Notes: a model not told the origin generated them from the letters alone. 64,000 nucleotides of DNA from Apodemus sylvaticus (GCF_947179515.1 NC_067478.1:31034305-31098304); one strand, 5' to 3'; numbered from the stretch's first letter, positions 23,641 through 36,149 are shown. Numbers and translations are program-made.

Positions 23641-24184
23641 ATCCAAGGATGAAAGTTTCAGGAGAGAGAACTCTTTCCCAAGTGTTACAGCTCAGTAAAG
23701 ACAATCACTCTCAGCATATCCTCAGAGAAATAACTTGTGTATTTTATTCCATGTGGACAGGAACTATATGAACCATCTGGAGTGGGATGGGATTTTGGGG
23801 AGTAAATGTTTTCTATTGGCTGAATTTGAGATGTTGATGAGTTTCTATTTGCATGGGGGAGGACTCCAGGTGCTCCATTATGTGACTGACTGTCCTTTGT
23901 CTTCTCAGTTGGCTGTTGTGGTTACATGTTCTAGAGCAGGCACAGAGACAGGTAGGAGAGGGCTCCACTCCTGCTGTTCTCAAATCTCTGAGATTCCAGT
24001 GGTTTGAGCTGACTCAGCCTCAGTGGCTGGTCGCATAGCCAACTTGCCCTCCACATAACAAGTGGTTTGTTCAGTTCCAAGATAGATGAAATATGTTTTG
24101 TCCATCCATACTAAATTCATAGTTGAAGACCCAAATATATACTGACAAGAAAAAAATCACACAAATGCATGCTATGTAGGATTT
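23641..24184. other. No recognised feature
   Basis: Unassigned. The ORF at 23735-24007 shows no motif that I recognise. Confidence 0.4.
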
Positions 24185-24400
24185 ATGATCTGTGAGCTAT
24201 CTTGGAAATCTATTGTTGTGATCAAAAACACCATGACCAAAACTGTGCAGGAGAGGCTGATTTCAGTTTACAGTGGTATCACATTCCATCATCAAAGGAA
24301 GTCAGGACAAGAAATCAGAGTGGGAACACGTCACTAGGCACTGAAGAAAAAGCTCTGGAGGAGTGATTGCTGCTTACTGACCTGCTCAGAAGCTTTGGGT
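24185..24400 (-). mobile_element. MaLR-like LTR fragment, antisense
   Basis: CACCATGACCAAAACTGTGC, then a reversed polyadenylation block and CATCAAAGGAAGTCAGGAC, follow the order of the family at 19296-19678. The right half is too diverged to follow. Confidence 0.5.
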
Positions 24401-24985
24401 TTTAGTTACTTCCAGAGGGAGTCAAGTTATCCACCAATCTTAGTCACAATAGGCAAAGTCATAAAGAAACTGAAGTCTGAACCAATCATCTCATCATGCA
24501 TCTTTTGTTCTAGTCCAATGGAAGAAATTGTTGATTGTGAACAGTCTAACTGGATAAGAAGTGCTCTAATCATAAGCTGGAGGAAACATGGGCAGCCTGT
24601 GGCTTCAGATTCATATCAATGCTGCTTCATAAATAATGTTTCTTCTCTCAGGGTATAGAAGATATGTTTGGCCTGTGTCATGTGGTGATCAGAAAACCTT
24701 AAGAGTTTTTAGTTTACTTTCTTTTCAGTAGAAAGGCAGGGAGTATGACTAACTTCCCTCTACAGATCTTTTGAATGCTAAGGGGCTACATCCTGGGGTA
24801 CAGCATCATATTCACAAGTATTGTCATTGTCTACAAGTTAGAAGACTATGCCTTTGTACACAGACATACATTTTGCCTGTGTTCAAAATATATCATACAA
24901 AACAGTAAGATGACATTTAACCTCTTAAAAGTAGTTAGCTAGGTTCAAGCACACATTATTTTTAATTCTATAACTTAAAAAAATT
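24401..24985. other. No recognised feature
   Basis: Possibly the decayed continuation of the preceding repeat, otherwise unassigned. It includes an uncharacterised ORF at 24395-24658. Confidence 0.4.
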
Positions 24986-25150
24986 GTATTTTATATTTAT
25001 ATATGTTTTTAATGTGCATGCCTGTTATGTGCACCACGTGTATTCTTGGTGCTCATGGAGGGCTGAAGAAGGCCTTGATTCACCTGGACCTAAACTTAAC
25101 AGATGGTTAAAATCTATCACGTGACTGCTGAACCTACAGAACCCAAGTTA
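24986..25150 (-). mobile_element. Old B3-type SINE
   Basis: The plus text shows the reversed B3 order: a T/A-rich tail, ATGTGCATGCCTGTTATGTG, GGTGCTCATGGAGGGCTGAAG and CAGATGGTTAAAATCTATCA. Divergence is high and the tRNA-like head is missing or unrecognisable. Confidence 0.55.
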
Positions 25151-28100
25151 AACAAACTAAAACAACATACTAAAACAACAAGTGCTCCAAACTAGTAGTA
25201 AGCCATCGCTCCTGAAACTTTATCGTTCCCCCAAATCTTTTATGTATTTTATTGTGTGAATATAACATATTAAATTCTATTTCTTGTTCATTCAATAATT
25301 ATCACAAAATATCATGAATGCACAACAATAGAATCTTTATGTGAGTGATTCAGTGTGGTTTTCATTGTTCCAACATAGGAACTTGAAATGGCCATTTTCT
25401 GATCTCTCAGAACCTCTCCTCATTAGGAGCTATTCTCATAAGAATTGCAAGAAAATTGCAATCCAAAATGCAAGAATCCAGTCTCAATCTCCCTTTAAAG
25501 ACTGTGTCAGTTTTGTAAATAGGTAGATGTCAAAAAAATTGATAATACAATAAAGGTAGAGAAGTGAAAGAAATTCAGGATTGCAGAAGCTTTCCAGCTT
25601 TGTAGCCAAATGCTTTCATTTAAGAAAATTGTTACTTTTCGACCCCCCAAAAAGCAAAGCTTTCTTAAAAGTCAGTTGCTTGGAAGCATGGTGGTAATGT
25701 AAATACTTTTCTAATAGCTCCAATTACTTTTGTTTTGCTAGGTCTATGGTCTAAATATGTTTCCCACACACACATACCTTAAGTACTAGCTATGCTCCCT
25801 GGAGGGACATTGTCTTTTCTAGAGACTTATGTGGTCTGAGCTAGGAGGAGGATGTGCACCTGCTGCTTAACAGTGTAGTTAATACTCAGCCTCCAGACTG
25901 GGAGCAGCCAAGCTTCCCCTGGCACTAGGTGAGTCCCGCGGCCATCAGCAGCACTGCTTCTTCTGGGTAAATTTGCATCAAAATGCTTAGTCCACAGGGA
26001 GCCCAGCTTTCACTCTCAGCTCACTGCCCAAGGAAAACAGCCATTATGCTCATTTCCGAGCCTTTCAAGGCAGAACAAAAGGCAAAGAAAGGGGAAGAAA
26101 AGGGAAAGCTACCATCACAGGGAGAGCCTTAGGAGAGGGAGCCTACTGAAAAGGAACACAATTCTTGCCTCCGGCAGTCCTTATTTGAAAAATGTATTAG
26201 TATGGAATAATTATTGTACATTATTATTTTTTCACTTATTTTCCATAAAAAAAATTCTGTTATTCACAGGCTGTTTGCTGGGGGAGGGGAAGACAGTCCT
26301 GTCTGCTTCTGCTGCTTACCAAATACATTCTATTGCCTTCTTTTCATTGAACTATTCGTTTTCAATTATCTAATAAAGGAAGTTTAAGGAGTTTGGGGTT
26401 CTTTGTAAAAATAGAAAAAGACAAAAACAAAACAAAATGAATGAATCGAGTAGATGAAAGAGAGGGAAGAAGGAATTTGGGGAGATATTTTAGAGATTAG
26501 TCTTAAACACATACACTTCAAAGTTGAAAATTTCACTCTTCCATTTACATATAAACACATAGGAATATTTCTTTTACCTGTGGACAAAGTACGTCCCTCT
26601 GACAAGTGTTAGTCACACAACTCTGAATCCATTCTCCCAAGCAAACACAAGGAAATACTACTTACTTACTCTAAGCCAGAGTGTGACCATGCTAGGCTAT
26701 CGGCATTGTAAAACTTTAAAAATAATCTTGTTTAAATTGTATCAACCAGAGCCTGCCATTTCCATATTTAATAACTCTCTACATATAATGAATTGTACCT
26801 GGTTCACAAAGCTATGTCACATTTCCCTGGCTTGCCTTTATTAAGAATCCTATTCAGCAAGTTGGGCAGGTGAGTTTCCCTTCTGGTATAACTTCTCAGA
26901 AAATTTCCAACCATTGACCCTACTGTCCTGGGATCCTGATCCACACAGTCTTATGTTTTCAAACTTGTAATCTTCACTGAAAGAATTCCAATTAGTGGCA
27001 GAGTGCCATACGGAAGTCAGGACAAGACATACCCTATTCAAACTGACAACTCTTTTTAGATAGACAATTCCAGAAAGTAACTTAATGGGACTGTTGTTTT
27101 CTAGGTTGCAAACTATGAATAAAGGAAGCCAGCTATGATGTCTGCCAAGCTTGCTGGGCCAGGACAAAAGGCGTCAAAAAAGCTGCTCTCAACTTGGGAC
27201 TATGCTCTAGTTTACCCTAATGAACTCTACCTGTGTCCAGATGGCACTCTGACACTTACTGTAATTCTTTCAGTGGAGATCACAAACATTAGAGACATTA
27301 AGAGTGTGGATCAATCCACCAGGAGCAGTCAGGTCAAGGAGTAGATATTTTCTAAGAGGATGTACTAGGAGTCAAGGAAACTTACCTGTCCAACTTGAAG
27401 CCAGGTCAGGGAAAGAGACATATCTTTCCAAATGGCATAAGCTGCTGATACTCGTCATATGTAGAGAATTATTGAATATGGATATGAGAGGCTGAGGCTG
27501 ATAGAATTTAAACAGGATCATTTTTAAATTTTTATGATGCAAAGAGAGTCTGGCATGGTCATACTTTGGTTACAGCAAACAGAGTTCTCTTTTCTTTGCT
27601 TGGGAGAATATACTCAGGTGTATTTGACCAACATTTGTCCAGGGAAGTTCTTTTCAATTTTGTTTTGTTTTGTTTTTTGTTACCTTTGCAGTTATATATG
27701 TAGCTACCAGATACCACCAATAACTGTATATCTCCACTTTCCTGTGTTGTGTTCAGAGATGAGTACACTTTCTTTCCTCAAATCCCTACTGCAATGTTCC
27801 CATACATAATATGACAGAGCTCCTAATAGAATCTTCCTTTTTATTTCAATAGAGGTCATGAATATTTGTTTCTTTGACATCCCAATGTTCTTTCATCTTT
27901 CAAACAGGCAAAGAAAATAAGGTCTACATTTAAGAGAAAGTAATGTTTGGTTTTCCTAGAAAAGTTCTAGTGGAATATGAGGAGACCCTGAGTTTTGTAC
28001 ACTGTACACAAGATCACATGAAAAGTTGCTGATAATGATGCTGAGGGTCAGCTCATGTGATGCGTTTGTTTGTAGGCAGGTACCTGTCAAGTACCAGCCT

Positions 28101-28262
28101 CTGCTTAGGAGTTCTGAGAGAAGGTGTGTCTGGGAGTAACGGTGAAAACAAAGGACTCAGTAAAATTGTGAGTCCAAGTTGGCAGCCTATGTTCTGCTTG
28201 AGACACCTTTCCAGATTGCTTTCTTGCTTTCTCTCTGATCTGCTTTCTTTGGATATCCCCAG

Positions 28263-28266
<4 letters not shown>
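25151..28266. other. Long stretch with no supportable gene
   Basis: No domain-bearing ORF is seen. A less AT-rich patch at about 25850-26120 contains CACTAGGTGAGTCCCGCGG, with a donor-like AG/GTGAGT at 25927, but no matching acceptor and frame could be shown. A minus-strand ORF at 26850-27167 (105 codons) lacks recognisable motifs. Confidence 0.4.

Positions 28267-28327
<61 letters not shown>
28267..28327. repeat. (CT)30 microsatellite
   Basis: Pure CT dinucleotide run of about 61 bp. It creates artefactual Ser/Leu and Arg/Glu repeat ORFs. Confidence 0.99.
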
Positions 28328-28328
<1 letters not shown>

Positions 28329-29111
28329 ACAGCTTTCTCTTGCTATTTTCTGCTTGACAGTTCTCCAAGAAGTTCCCTCTTTGCTATTCTAAAAATTTCT
28401 TTGGATAGTTCATCTCTTGCAGATCATATGCCCAGTCTTTTATTTTACATATCAACCCAATCATTCATTCCAGGTTTTCTTCTGATTATCCTATGAATCA
28501 GCATCCTATTCCTCTCACACACCGGCCCCCCTGCCCCTTAATTCTTAGGATACAGCAAGCATACATTTTCTTTTAACATTGCAAAAATAATTCCAAGATC
28601 TACATGTCTCTGTTAAGCACAGAGGTATGATAAAGTAGCTGGGTGGGATCCCATCTGTAAATTTCCATTTCCACCACACCTAGGCCAACCTTGCTCTGTT
28701 CCAGGATGACCCTCAACTCAGAAATCTGTCTGCCTTTGTAAGCATAAACAATAATAACAACAGCAAAAACCACCCCACTGGGTTGAATCTCCATTGTGAT
28801 CACCACTCCCTAAGTGTTTTTATCTCCCTCCTTTGTATCTTTCTGATACATTGGCTCACAAGGCAGCTCCTTTTGTTTCTTTAGATTCGTGAAGCCCCTC
28901 ATATAATCCATATTGCACTTATCTTTTTTCAGAAATTATATATATTTGAAACAACGATTTTAGAGTTCTTTTTCACAGCCTTAATTGCTTTCCCCAAAGT
29001 CCCAATGTTTACCATGTTGCCAAGACATTAGCCACACCTTCACCTCCTAAACTCAAGCTGTCTCTGATTAACATAGATTCATTAATGTTAACTGAGAGGG
29101 CATTCTTTGAA
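28328..29111. other. No recognised gene
   Basis: Mostly unassigned. The piece at about 28687-28745 (CTCAACTCAGAAATCTGTCTGCC) is probably a decayed antisense B1 fragment. Confidence 0.4.
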
Positions 29112-29395
29112 GGAGTGTATTAGTCAGTGTTCTCTAGAGTCACAGAACTTATGGGTAGTCTCTATATAGTAAGGGAATTTGTTGATGACTTGCAATCTGT
29201 AGTCCAACTCCCCAACAATGGTCATCAGCAGCTGTGAATGGAAGTCCAAGGATCTAGTAGTTGCTCGGTTCCACAAGGCAAGCAGAAGAAGAGAGTGCAT
29301 AAATCTTCCTTCTTCCAGTGTCATTATGTAGGTCTCCAGCAGAGGTGTGACCCATATATTGGATGCTGATTCAAAGCATATACTGCCTTCGGAAG
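29112..29395 (-). mobile_element. Rodent MaLR-like LTR fragment, antisense
   Basis: It begins GTATTAGTCAGTGTTCTCTA and contains TATGTAGGTCTCCAGCAGAG, a reversed landmark of an abundant murine LTR-type repeat whose sense 3' half is seen at 34375-34745. It lies directly next to the ERV-L-like relic. Whether the two were one element is unresolved. Confidence 0.6.
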
Positions 29396-30115
29396 AACTC
29401 TGCCCCAGAGTTCTTCATGCTGTTGCCCCCTAATTGGTGCTGTAACTGTGTCTTCAAAAGGCCATTCCATCTTTCTATCAGACCAGCTGTTTCAGGATGA
29501 TGGGGAACACAGTAAGACCAGTGAATTCCATGAACATGGGCCCACTGTTCTACTTCTTTGGCTGTTAAATGAGTTCTTTGTTCAGAAGTAATAATGTGTG
29601 GAATACCATGATGATAGATAAGGCATTCTGTGAGTCCAAGGATGGTGGTTTTGGCAGAAGCATTATGTACAGGAAAGGCAAATCCATCACCAAAATAAGT
29701 ATCTACTCCAGTAAGAACAAAAAGTTGTCCTTTTCATGAGTCCAAGGATGGTGGTTTTGGCAGAAGCATTATGTGCAGGAAAGGCAAATCCATCACCAAA
29801 ATAAGTATCTACTCCAGTAAGAACAAAACGTTGTCCTTTTCATGGGGGAAGTAGGCCAATGTAGTCAACCTGCCACCAGGTTGCTGGCTGGTCACCTCTA
29901 GAAATGATGCCACATCTGGGACTCAGTGTTGGTTTCTGCTGTTGGCAGATCTGGCATTCAGCAAAATATTTAGGTGTCTTATGAAGATCCTTCCTTGGGG
30001 GAACTGGGCCACTCCATCATTCAAGGGGTTCTGGATCTGCCAACTGACTCAAGTCTGGAAATTGATTCACTGGCTGAAATTGCCTTTTGCCATGATCCAC
30101 GCCTACTATTCCTGT
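29396..30115 (-). pseudogene. ERV-L-type pol (integrase) relic
   Basis: Read on the minus strand, the translation keeps integrase features of class III (ERV-L) endogenous retroviruses. There is a CxxC zinc-binding remnant (QICQQQ), then a QPATWWQVDYIGLL block carrying the first catalytic-core aspartate, and further left an ERWNG-like block. Integrase joins viral cDNA to host DNA. This copy is non-functional: it has stops, frame changes and a 106-bp tandem duplication (29631-29842, not a multiple of three). No gag, env or flanking LTR pair is seen. It is an old genomic relic. Confidence 0.75.
29631..29842. repeat. 106-bp tandem duplication inside the ERV-L relic
   Basis: TGAGTCCAAGGATGGTGG starts at 29631 and again at 29737. 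The two 106-bp copies differ at about two positions (TACAGG versus TGCAGG, and AAAAGTTG versus AAACGTTG). Confidence 0.95.
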
Positions 30116-30460
30116 CCCTGGGGCAGAAATCATGACCAAAGTCATGCCGACCTGGCAGTCACCTGCCCAGAAGACACATATAAACAAACCACTCAGGATA
30201 ATCAGAAGGAACTGCAGCAAGGAAATCTTTACACATGCCAACTGTCAAAACACTTTATTTCTGAAAAGTAGAACAGAAAACTGGGAGCTAAAAGGAGCTC
30301 CGACTTGAGGTAGGCTTGAACTCTGCCTGACTTCTGACAACAGAACTTACCTATCTCCCAACAGTCTGGAGGGAAGGATGAAGAATAATAGATTTAGTGA
30401 CAGGCCGAGCCCTAGTCCTCACATGGACTATGAAGATTCATCTCAAACTCTAAGCCAAAG
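30116..30460. other. No recognised feature
   Basis: May include the edge of the ERV-L relic, otherwise unassigned. Confidence 0.4.
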
Positions 30461-30461
30461 G

Positions 30462-30690
30462 GGCTGGAGAGATGGCTTAACATTTAAAAGCACTTGCTGC
30501 TCTTCCATAGGACCTAGGTTCAATTCTGAGCATCCACATGGTGGCTCACAACTGTCTGTAACTCCAATTCAAGGAAATGACACTGTCTTCTGGCCTACTG
30601 AGAACCAAGCAGGGACATGGCGCACACATATTCAGTCAGGCTGAACACTTACATACACACACAAAATAAACTTTGTAGCAATCTAAGTAA
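30462..30690 (+). mobile_element. B2 SINE
   Basis: The head GGGGCTGGAGAGATGGCTTA is the tRNA-derived B2 start, with polymerase III A-box-like sequence. It is followed by CATGGTGGCTCACAACTGTC and an A-rich end with an AAATAAA block. TCTAAGCCAAAG upstream and TCTAAGTAACAAAG downstream may be a decayed target-site duplication. Confidence 0.9.
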
Positions 30691-31334
30691 CAAAGAAATT
30701 AAATATATGGTGCTCTTCAATTACATTATTTAATTTGAAGAGATCATCTACTCACTCAAAGAAAATCTCTAGTAAACTATAAATTATGATTGTGATGTCA
30801 CAATGTACAATGTACAGTTACACCTAAGTAACTGTAAATTGAAGACATTGACAAACTGAAGCCACACTGCTACCATCATATATTGCAAGGATGCTTTTAA
30901 TATGCAACATGTCATTAATTTATTTTTCTGCTTTATTTGGTATAAATGACAAATAATGGTCATATATATTTTAGGAAGATAAACTGATGTTTTTAACACA
31001 CTGACCAGTGCTGGAGTGATCATAGAAACTGCTGAGTCGCATATCCAGTACTTCATAGCTAGCATCATATTTTCTATATATACATAATATATTTATGCCT
31101 TTTTTTCTAGCAAGTCTCAAATATATAACATAAGATAGATTTTACTGTAGCCAATATGTGGCAAATTATTATGGTAATAAGTAATTTGGTTGGAATAGGA
31201 AGGTTGGTAATCTGATAATCTGTCCACAGTCTCTTCCTCCTCAGCCATGGCAACCACCTCTCTAAGCGGCCTATATTTACTTCTGTGAGTGTAACTGACT
31301 GAAATTTCATGTGTGAAACAACGAAGTATTTAAA
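30691..31334. other. No recognised feature
   Basis: AT-rich unassigned sequence with short minus-strand ORFs lacking motifs. Confidence 0.4.
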
Positions 31335-31565
31335 CTGGCAGAATTTTTTTCAGAATCATCAATGATGTAAATGGCAAGAGGGCCTTCTTCCTGAAGTCTG
31401 AATAATATTCTTGTGTATGTTTATACCATGTTTTATTGATGCTTTCATTTGTCTACACACATTTGAGTAGTTCCTATGTCTTTGCTATTATAAATGATAT
31501 TGCAAAAAATGGGAGAATGGATACATCTTCAAGAGTCACATATTGATTCCCTTGAATAAATAAAA
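31335..31565 (-). mobile_element. Ancient L1 ORF2 C-terminal relic, antisense
   Basis: The block from ACCATGTTTTATTGATGC through CTTTGCTATTATAAATGATATTGC follows the antisense order of mammalian L1 ORF2 ends (compare 58660-58760). Very diverged. Confidence 0.6.
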
Positions 31566-32096
31566 ATTTTTAACAGTTATATTTTAATTTTTAAAACAAG
31601 TTTCCATTTTGCTTTCTAGCATAGATACAACTTTGACTCACAATAGAGCACAAGGGTTAACCTTTCCTTAGATCTTCTCTAAGACATATTGTCTTTGCTT
31701 TCACAATACAAAAATTAAGAAAGCAGACACATTTATGATACCAATCAAAGAGACAAAGTACTTAGGAATAGATTGAACTAGAGAAATGACAGATTCATGC
31801 ATTAAAATCTAGGGAACATTAATTGAAGAAACTAAAGAGAATGTCAATACATGGAAATTCTACTTGCATTAGCAAACTTAAACTATTTTTTTTTGCACTA
31901 TCAATTGCTATAATTATCTACAGAGTCAACACAAATCTCTGTTAAACTCCTCAGGACATTCTTATAGAAACTGAAACCAATCCTAGACAAATAAACCACA
32001 CATAGGCAATCAAATAACAATACCCTTTTTAGTAAAGGCAGTTGAGAAACTGGATATCAACAACTAGAAAAATATTGATGGACTTGAACATGCATT

Positions 32097-32122
32097 ATAC
32101 ACACACACACACACACACACAC
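32097..32122. repeat. (AC)n microsatellite
   Basis: Pure AC run. Confidence 0.95.
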
Positions 32123-32240
32123 ATGAATACACACATGCATGCACAGAAAATCATCTCAAAATAGAAAAAAGACTTAAAAATATGATTCCAAACTGTAAAA
32201 ATACAAAAGACAAAACAAAACAAAAATAAAATACTTCTAG

Positions 32241-32480
32241 GGAAGCTGGAGAGATGGCTCGGTAGTTAAGAGCTCCTGTTGTTGTAGAGGACCTGGGTCA
32301 GTTTTCAATACCCACAAGGCCACTCACAACCATCTATATATAGTTCTAGCTCTAGAGAATTTGACACCCTCCTCTGACCTCATAGATACCAGATATGTAC
32401 ATAGTACACATATATATTTACAACTAACACATTCATACATATAAAATATAAAATAAACACATAAAAATATAAAACTAAAG
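32241..32480 (+). mobile_element. B2 SINE
   Basis: GAAGCTGGAGAGATGGCTCG is the B2 head, followed by GGACCTGGGTCAGTTTTCAA, a CCACTCACAACCATCTATA block, CCTCCTCTGACCTCATAG and an A-rich AAAATAAACACATAAAA tail. Moderately diverged. Confidence 0.9.
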
Positions 32481-32564
32481 CTTACATGAAAATATCTTTT
32501 TTGATAATGGATGAAAGATGTGCTTTAAAATCTACATAGCAAATTATATGTGATGTTTCTTCTT

Positions 32565-32835
32565 TATTATCAACTTAACTGGGCCATGATTCCCATAGGA
32601 GACCTATTCTGAACATGGATCCCTGAGGGCATTTCTGGGAAGGATTAAGTGCTGGAAGAAAATCCCCCTGTAGAAAGAGGCAGCATCTTCCTGGCTGATG
32701 AAAAAGCTTAAGAAAAGAAACAACAATGCTAACCTGCTCCAACGGGCTCTTGCTAGCTGTGTAGCTGGATCTGCTGTTGTTCTTAACTGTCAGAATTCAG
32801 TAACACTGTAGGGATCTTGGAAATGCTCAAGATCC
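32565..32835 (+). mobile_element. MaLR-like LTR fragment
   Basis: The TTATTATCAACTTAACTGGG opening and the AGCATCTTCCTGGCTGATG and GCTCTTGCTAGCTGTGTAG blocks follow the sense order of a murine MaLR-type LTR. The 3' end is not recognisable. Confidence 0.45.
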
Positions 32836-33165
32836 ATTCTCATGGACTGAGAGTTATAAGTGCCCGAGCCTTTCCAGGGTGCAACTGGCCATTGCTGGAC
32901 CACCAAAGTCCTATATGTTCTAAACAAGTCTGGAAATTCTCTCTATCCTTTAAAGAATGCTGTCAAATAATATTTAATAAAAAGAGATATTAAAAATATA
33001 TAAGATCTTCACAAATCAATTACAAAACACCCTAATTTAAAAGATGCACATAAGTAAACAAAGAATTTTCAAAGGCACACACAAATGTTTAATAGATCAA
33101 AACCCTGTGGAGGCAAACAAATCAAAGTATAAGGATATACATGGCCTTACTCAAGTCGAACCATC

Positions 33166-34201
33166 TACTAGACAGTAGTCAACATATTCTAGATGGTTAA
33201 GAGACTTCAAAAAGTATATAACTAGATACTCATCCCTGAAAAATAAATTTGTTTATACCCTTTTCATTTATGTACCATTTATCTGAGATAATAGTATTAT
33301 AGCAAAAAATTCTTTTTCCCTCAGTTTGAAAATTTATTTATGATTATTATTTGGCTCTATAGTTTTCAGGGACAGTCGTAAAGCAGTATATTTTGATGAG
33401 TGGCAGAAAATTCACTCCATTCCATTATTAGAAAAGGAAGGGCTATCTTCTACAAGAACATATTTTCAGTAATGAAAGGACATCTTACTACATCATACCT
33501 CTTGAAGGCTCTGCCATCAGCAATGGGATCACATGTAGAAGACTAAGACATCACCCTATGAACCTACTAGAAACACCTAGGCAAACCACAGAAAAAAGGC
33601 TTCTACACTGAATTAATGCTAAACCCTCACATCTTAATAATTGAGGTTGCACTAATTATACAGGAAATCTTTACACAAAAAGTAAAACTGAAAACAAACC
33701 TTGAAAATAAGTAGAAATGCATTGGGCTACAAGACTATTGTCTTAAAATTCCAAAGTGGTATAATTTGACTTATATCTAGACAAAAGTATTCAAAGATGA
33801 TCTCACTTTGAAAAAGAAAACAGTTTTAAATAAAAGCCATGAGGTTACATAAATGATGTAGCTTGAAACAGACTTGAGGTAGAAACATAGAAATAATTTG
33901 AAATTAGAAGTTATTGTAGATGATAACATTCTCTTTAATGTACACCTCAAGACAAACTCTGAGACTCTAAGTCCCAAGCCAAACTTTCACTATAATAAGA
34001 AACAATAATACGTCACGCTTTGAAAGAAACCTTATTACCTTTTCAAGGCCTCTGTTAGAAGTTCAATATGTCCAGAATGCCCAAAGCATCTCATCTTGAA
34101 CAAAACTCATTGAATGAAGTTCTAGATGTCAGTGTGCAGCACTTCAGAGCCTGAAAAAAAAAAATCATGTGCTAGGGTTTCTACAAAATCTTCTGAGGAA
34201 C

Positions 34202-34262
<61 letters not shown>

Positions 34263-34374
34263 CAAAACACACTGGTCATGTACAGTCTAAAGTTAGGTCC
34301 TAGCATTCATCTCCCATGGTATGTCAGTTTTCAGTGGAGAGCAATGAGAGTGTGAAGTCTATTCCAATTCTTGG
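33166..34374. other. No recognised gene
   Basis: AT-rich unassigned sequence apart from the tetranucleotide repeat at 34205-34262. Confidence 0.4.
34205..34262. repeat. (AAAT)n tetranucleotide microsatellite
   Basis: About 14 uninterrupted AAAT units. Confidence 0.97.
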
Positions 34375-34745
34375 TTGTCAAGTTGACTGCATCTTCCATG
34401 AACAACAATCCAGAAACGGAGGGAACACCTAGGATCTGAATCTTGAAGCAGGAAGATAACATAACATGCCTTTGATCCAGACCTTGAGGCAGAAAGATAC
34501 TCCTTTAATGTGTGCCACAGCTTGTGCTGGATAAGAACAATGGATGGAGGATGGATTTATTCATTCTGCTTGCTCTCACCTTGCTAGTATATCCATTCCT
34601 TCATTGGCACTGGATCCTTCCTACTTCTTTGGGATTGCAACATATACAGAAGACCAGCTGAGACACCCAGACTCGTGGGACTGAGCAACTGCTAGACTTT
34701 TGGACTTTCCATTAACACTTAGCCATTTATAAATTAATTGAATTG
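34375..34745 (+). mobile_element. MaLR-like LTR, sense
   Basis: GTTGTCAAGTTGACTGCATC, repeated 'cttgaagcaggaagata / cttgaggcagaaagata' blocks, CTCACCTTGCTAGTATATCC, CAGAAGACCAGCTGAGACAC and a TGGACTTTCCATTAACAC block match an abundant murine LTR-type repeat. Its antisense relative is at 29112-29395. Confidence 0.6.
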
Positions 34746-36148
34746 CAGTCTATGAGTCATTCCAATTCTATATATTTATTCTTTGTGGGTGTATGTGCAT
34801 CTGTCTGTGTCTCTGTGTGAATTTGAAATGCAATGTAAAAGAAGAATTATAGAAAAATAAGTGTTGTGAGTTTTTTCCCCAGAGGTTGAAGAATGGCCCA
34901 GATTCAGTATCAGATAAGCACAGAACAAAATATATGTATTTTCCTGGATCCAATTTTTTATCTACCTACTTTTTCTCTGGAAATCTACTCTAGCTATCCT
35001 ATATTTTCCTATTCATTCTATAAACTTCAAAAGGAATTTTCTACATTTCTAATCTATTTCTATCTTAGGTGCAAACTGATGGCTAATTTTAGTCAATGAA
35101 ATTGATCGTTAGTCTGTTTGCATGTTATGCTTCTCCAACCCATTTGCCACATAGTGTCCTTGTTTTAAGGAAACAAAATTAAACTTTTATGGAAGAATAT
35201 AATAAAAAATTAAAAATAAACAAATGAAGAGATTTTCTGTGATTGGATAGGAAGAGTTAACAGAGTTTTGTTGTTTTGTTTTAAATAATAAATTAAAATT
35301 TATTTTAGTTTTTCTAATAAATAAGTATATTCTATTTGCTATTATTAAAAGATGCATCAGATACTTATATCTATGTTTAAAACTAAAATAATCACTTTTT
35401 CTATAAGTATTTCATGACATCATAGTCTGAATACCGAAACTTTATAACATTTACTAAACAAGAGAATGATGGCCTTTCATCAACAAATAATGCTAAAATT
35501 TTGAAAGTACAATTAATTAAAATACATGCACAAAACCAGGTACCTATCCTCCAAAACCTACAACTCTGTGTATCACATTCTAATGCTATGGAATGTACCT
35601 CCACTAAAGTATTTTAATGGTATAGAAGTCAACCATAGTTTGGATGTTTTTTAAAGGAAATGAACATTTGAGCTATGACATTTTTGACACTTAAAGAAAA
35701 CTGTGTGATAGTAAATACGTGGTTATGTTCATCCTTTGTAGTTTATTATCTTAAAGTCTTAATCCTGTTATCATGGATTATGGACTCTATTCAACAAAAT
35801 AGTGTCAATGTTACTATTTTAATGTATTGATCATTCTTAAATTTATATATTGGGGCATAAACACCATGGTGATATTACTGAGACAGACATAGGGTTCTCA
35901 GAGTAGGGTCATGATGCATGTATTAGTGCTCTACCAAGGAGCACTCTGTTCCTTTAAAAACTGGAGGGCATTTTTCCCCTTGGAACACACAACAACAATA
36001 ATTCATCTTCAATGAAGAGACTGGGACCTAACTGGACCCACAATTTGTCATTCTTTATTACTCATGGGAGAAGGAAACTCCTAATAAATCTAGTCAGTTT
36101 CAGGAACTTCCTTAAGCGCTAGTATGCCTGGATTTATTTATTCAATTT
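34746..36148. other. No recognised gene
   Basis: AT-rich unassigned sequence. The short ORFs at 34768-34953 and 35401-35604 show no motif. Confidence 0.4.
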
Positions 36149-36149
36149 T

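Larger units (their letters stand above)
31690..33165 (+). mobile_element. Ancient L1 ORF2 relic, interrupted
   Basis: GAGACAAAGTACTTAGGAAT and the following 'aaactaaagag..tgtcaatacatgg' block correspond to ORF2 after the reverse transcriptase core. GAGAAACTGGATATCAAC near 32045 matches a later ORF2 block. The trace resumes at about 33000-33160 (AAAGAATTTTCAAAGGC). B2 (32241-32480) and an LTR-like piece (32565-32835) sit inside it, so it predates both. Confidence 0.6.

Noticed and set aside
28057..28392. Plus- and minus-strand ORFs across the CT repeat (Ser/Leu and Arg/Glu runs)
   Set aside because: They are produced by the (CT)30 microsatellite, which lacks stop codons in these frames.
29942..30271. 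109-codon plus-strand ORF
   Set aside because: Largely antisense to the ERV-L integrase relic and without independent support.
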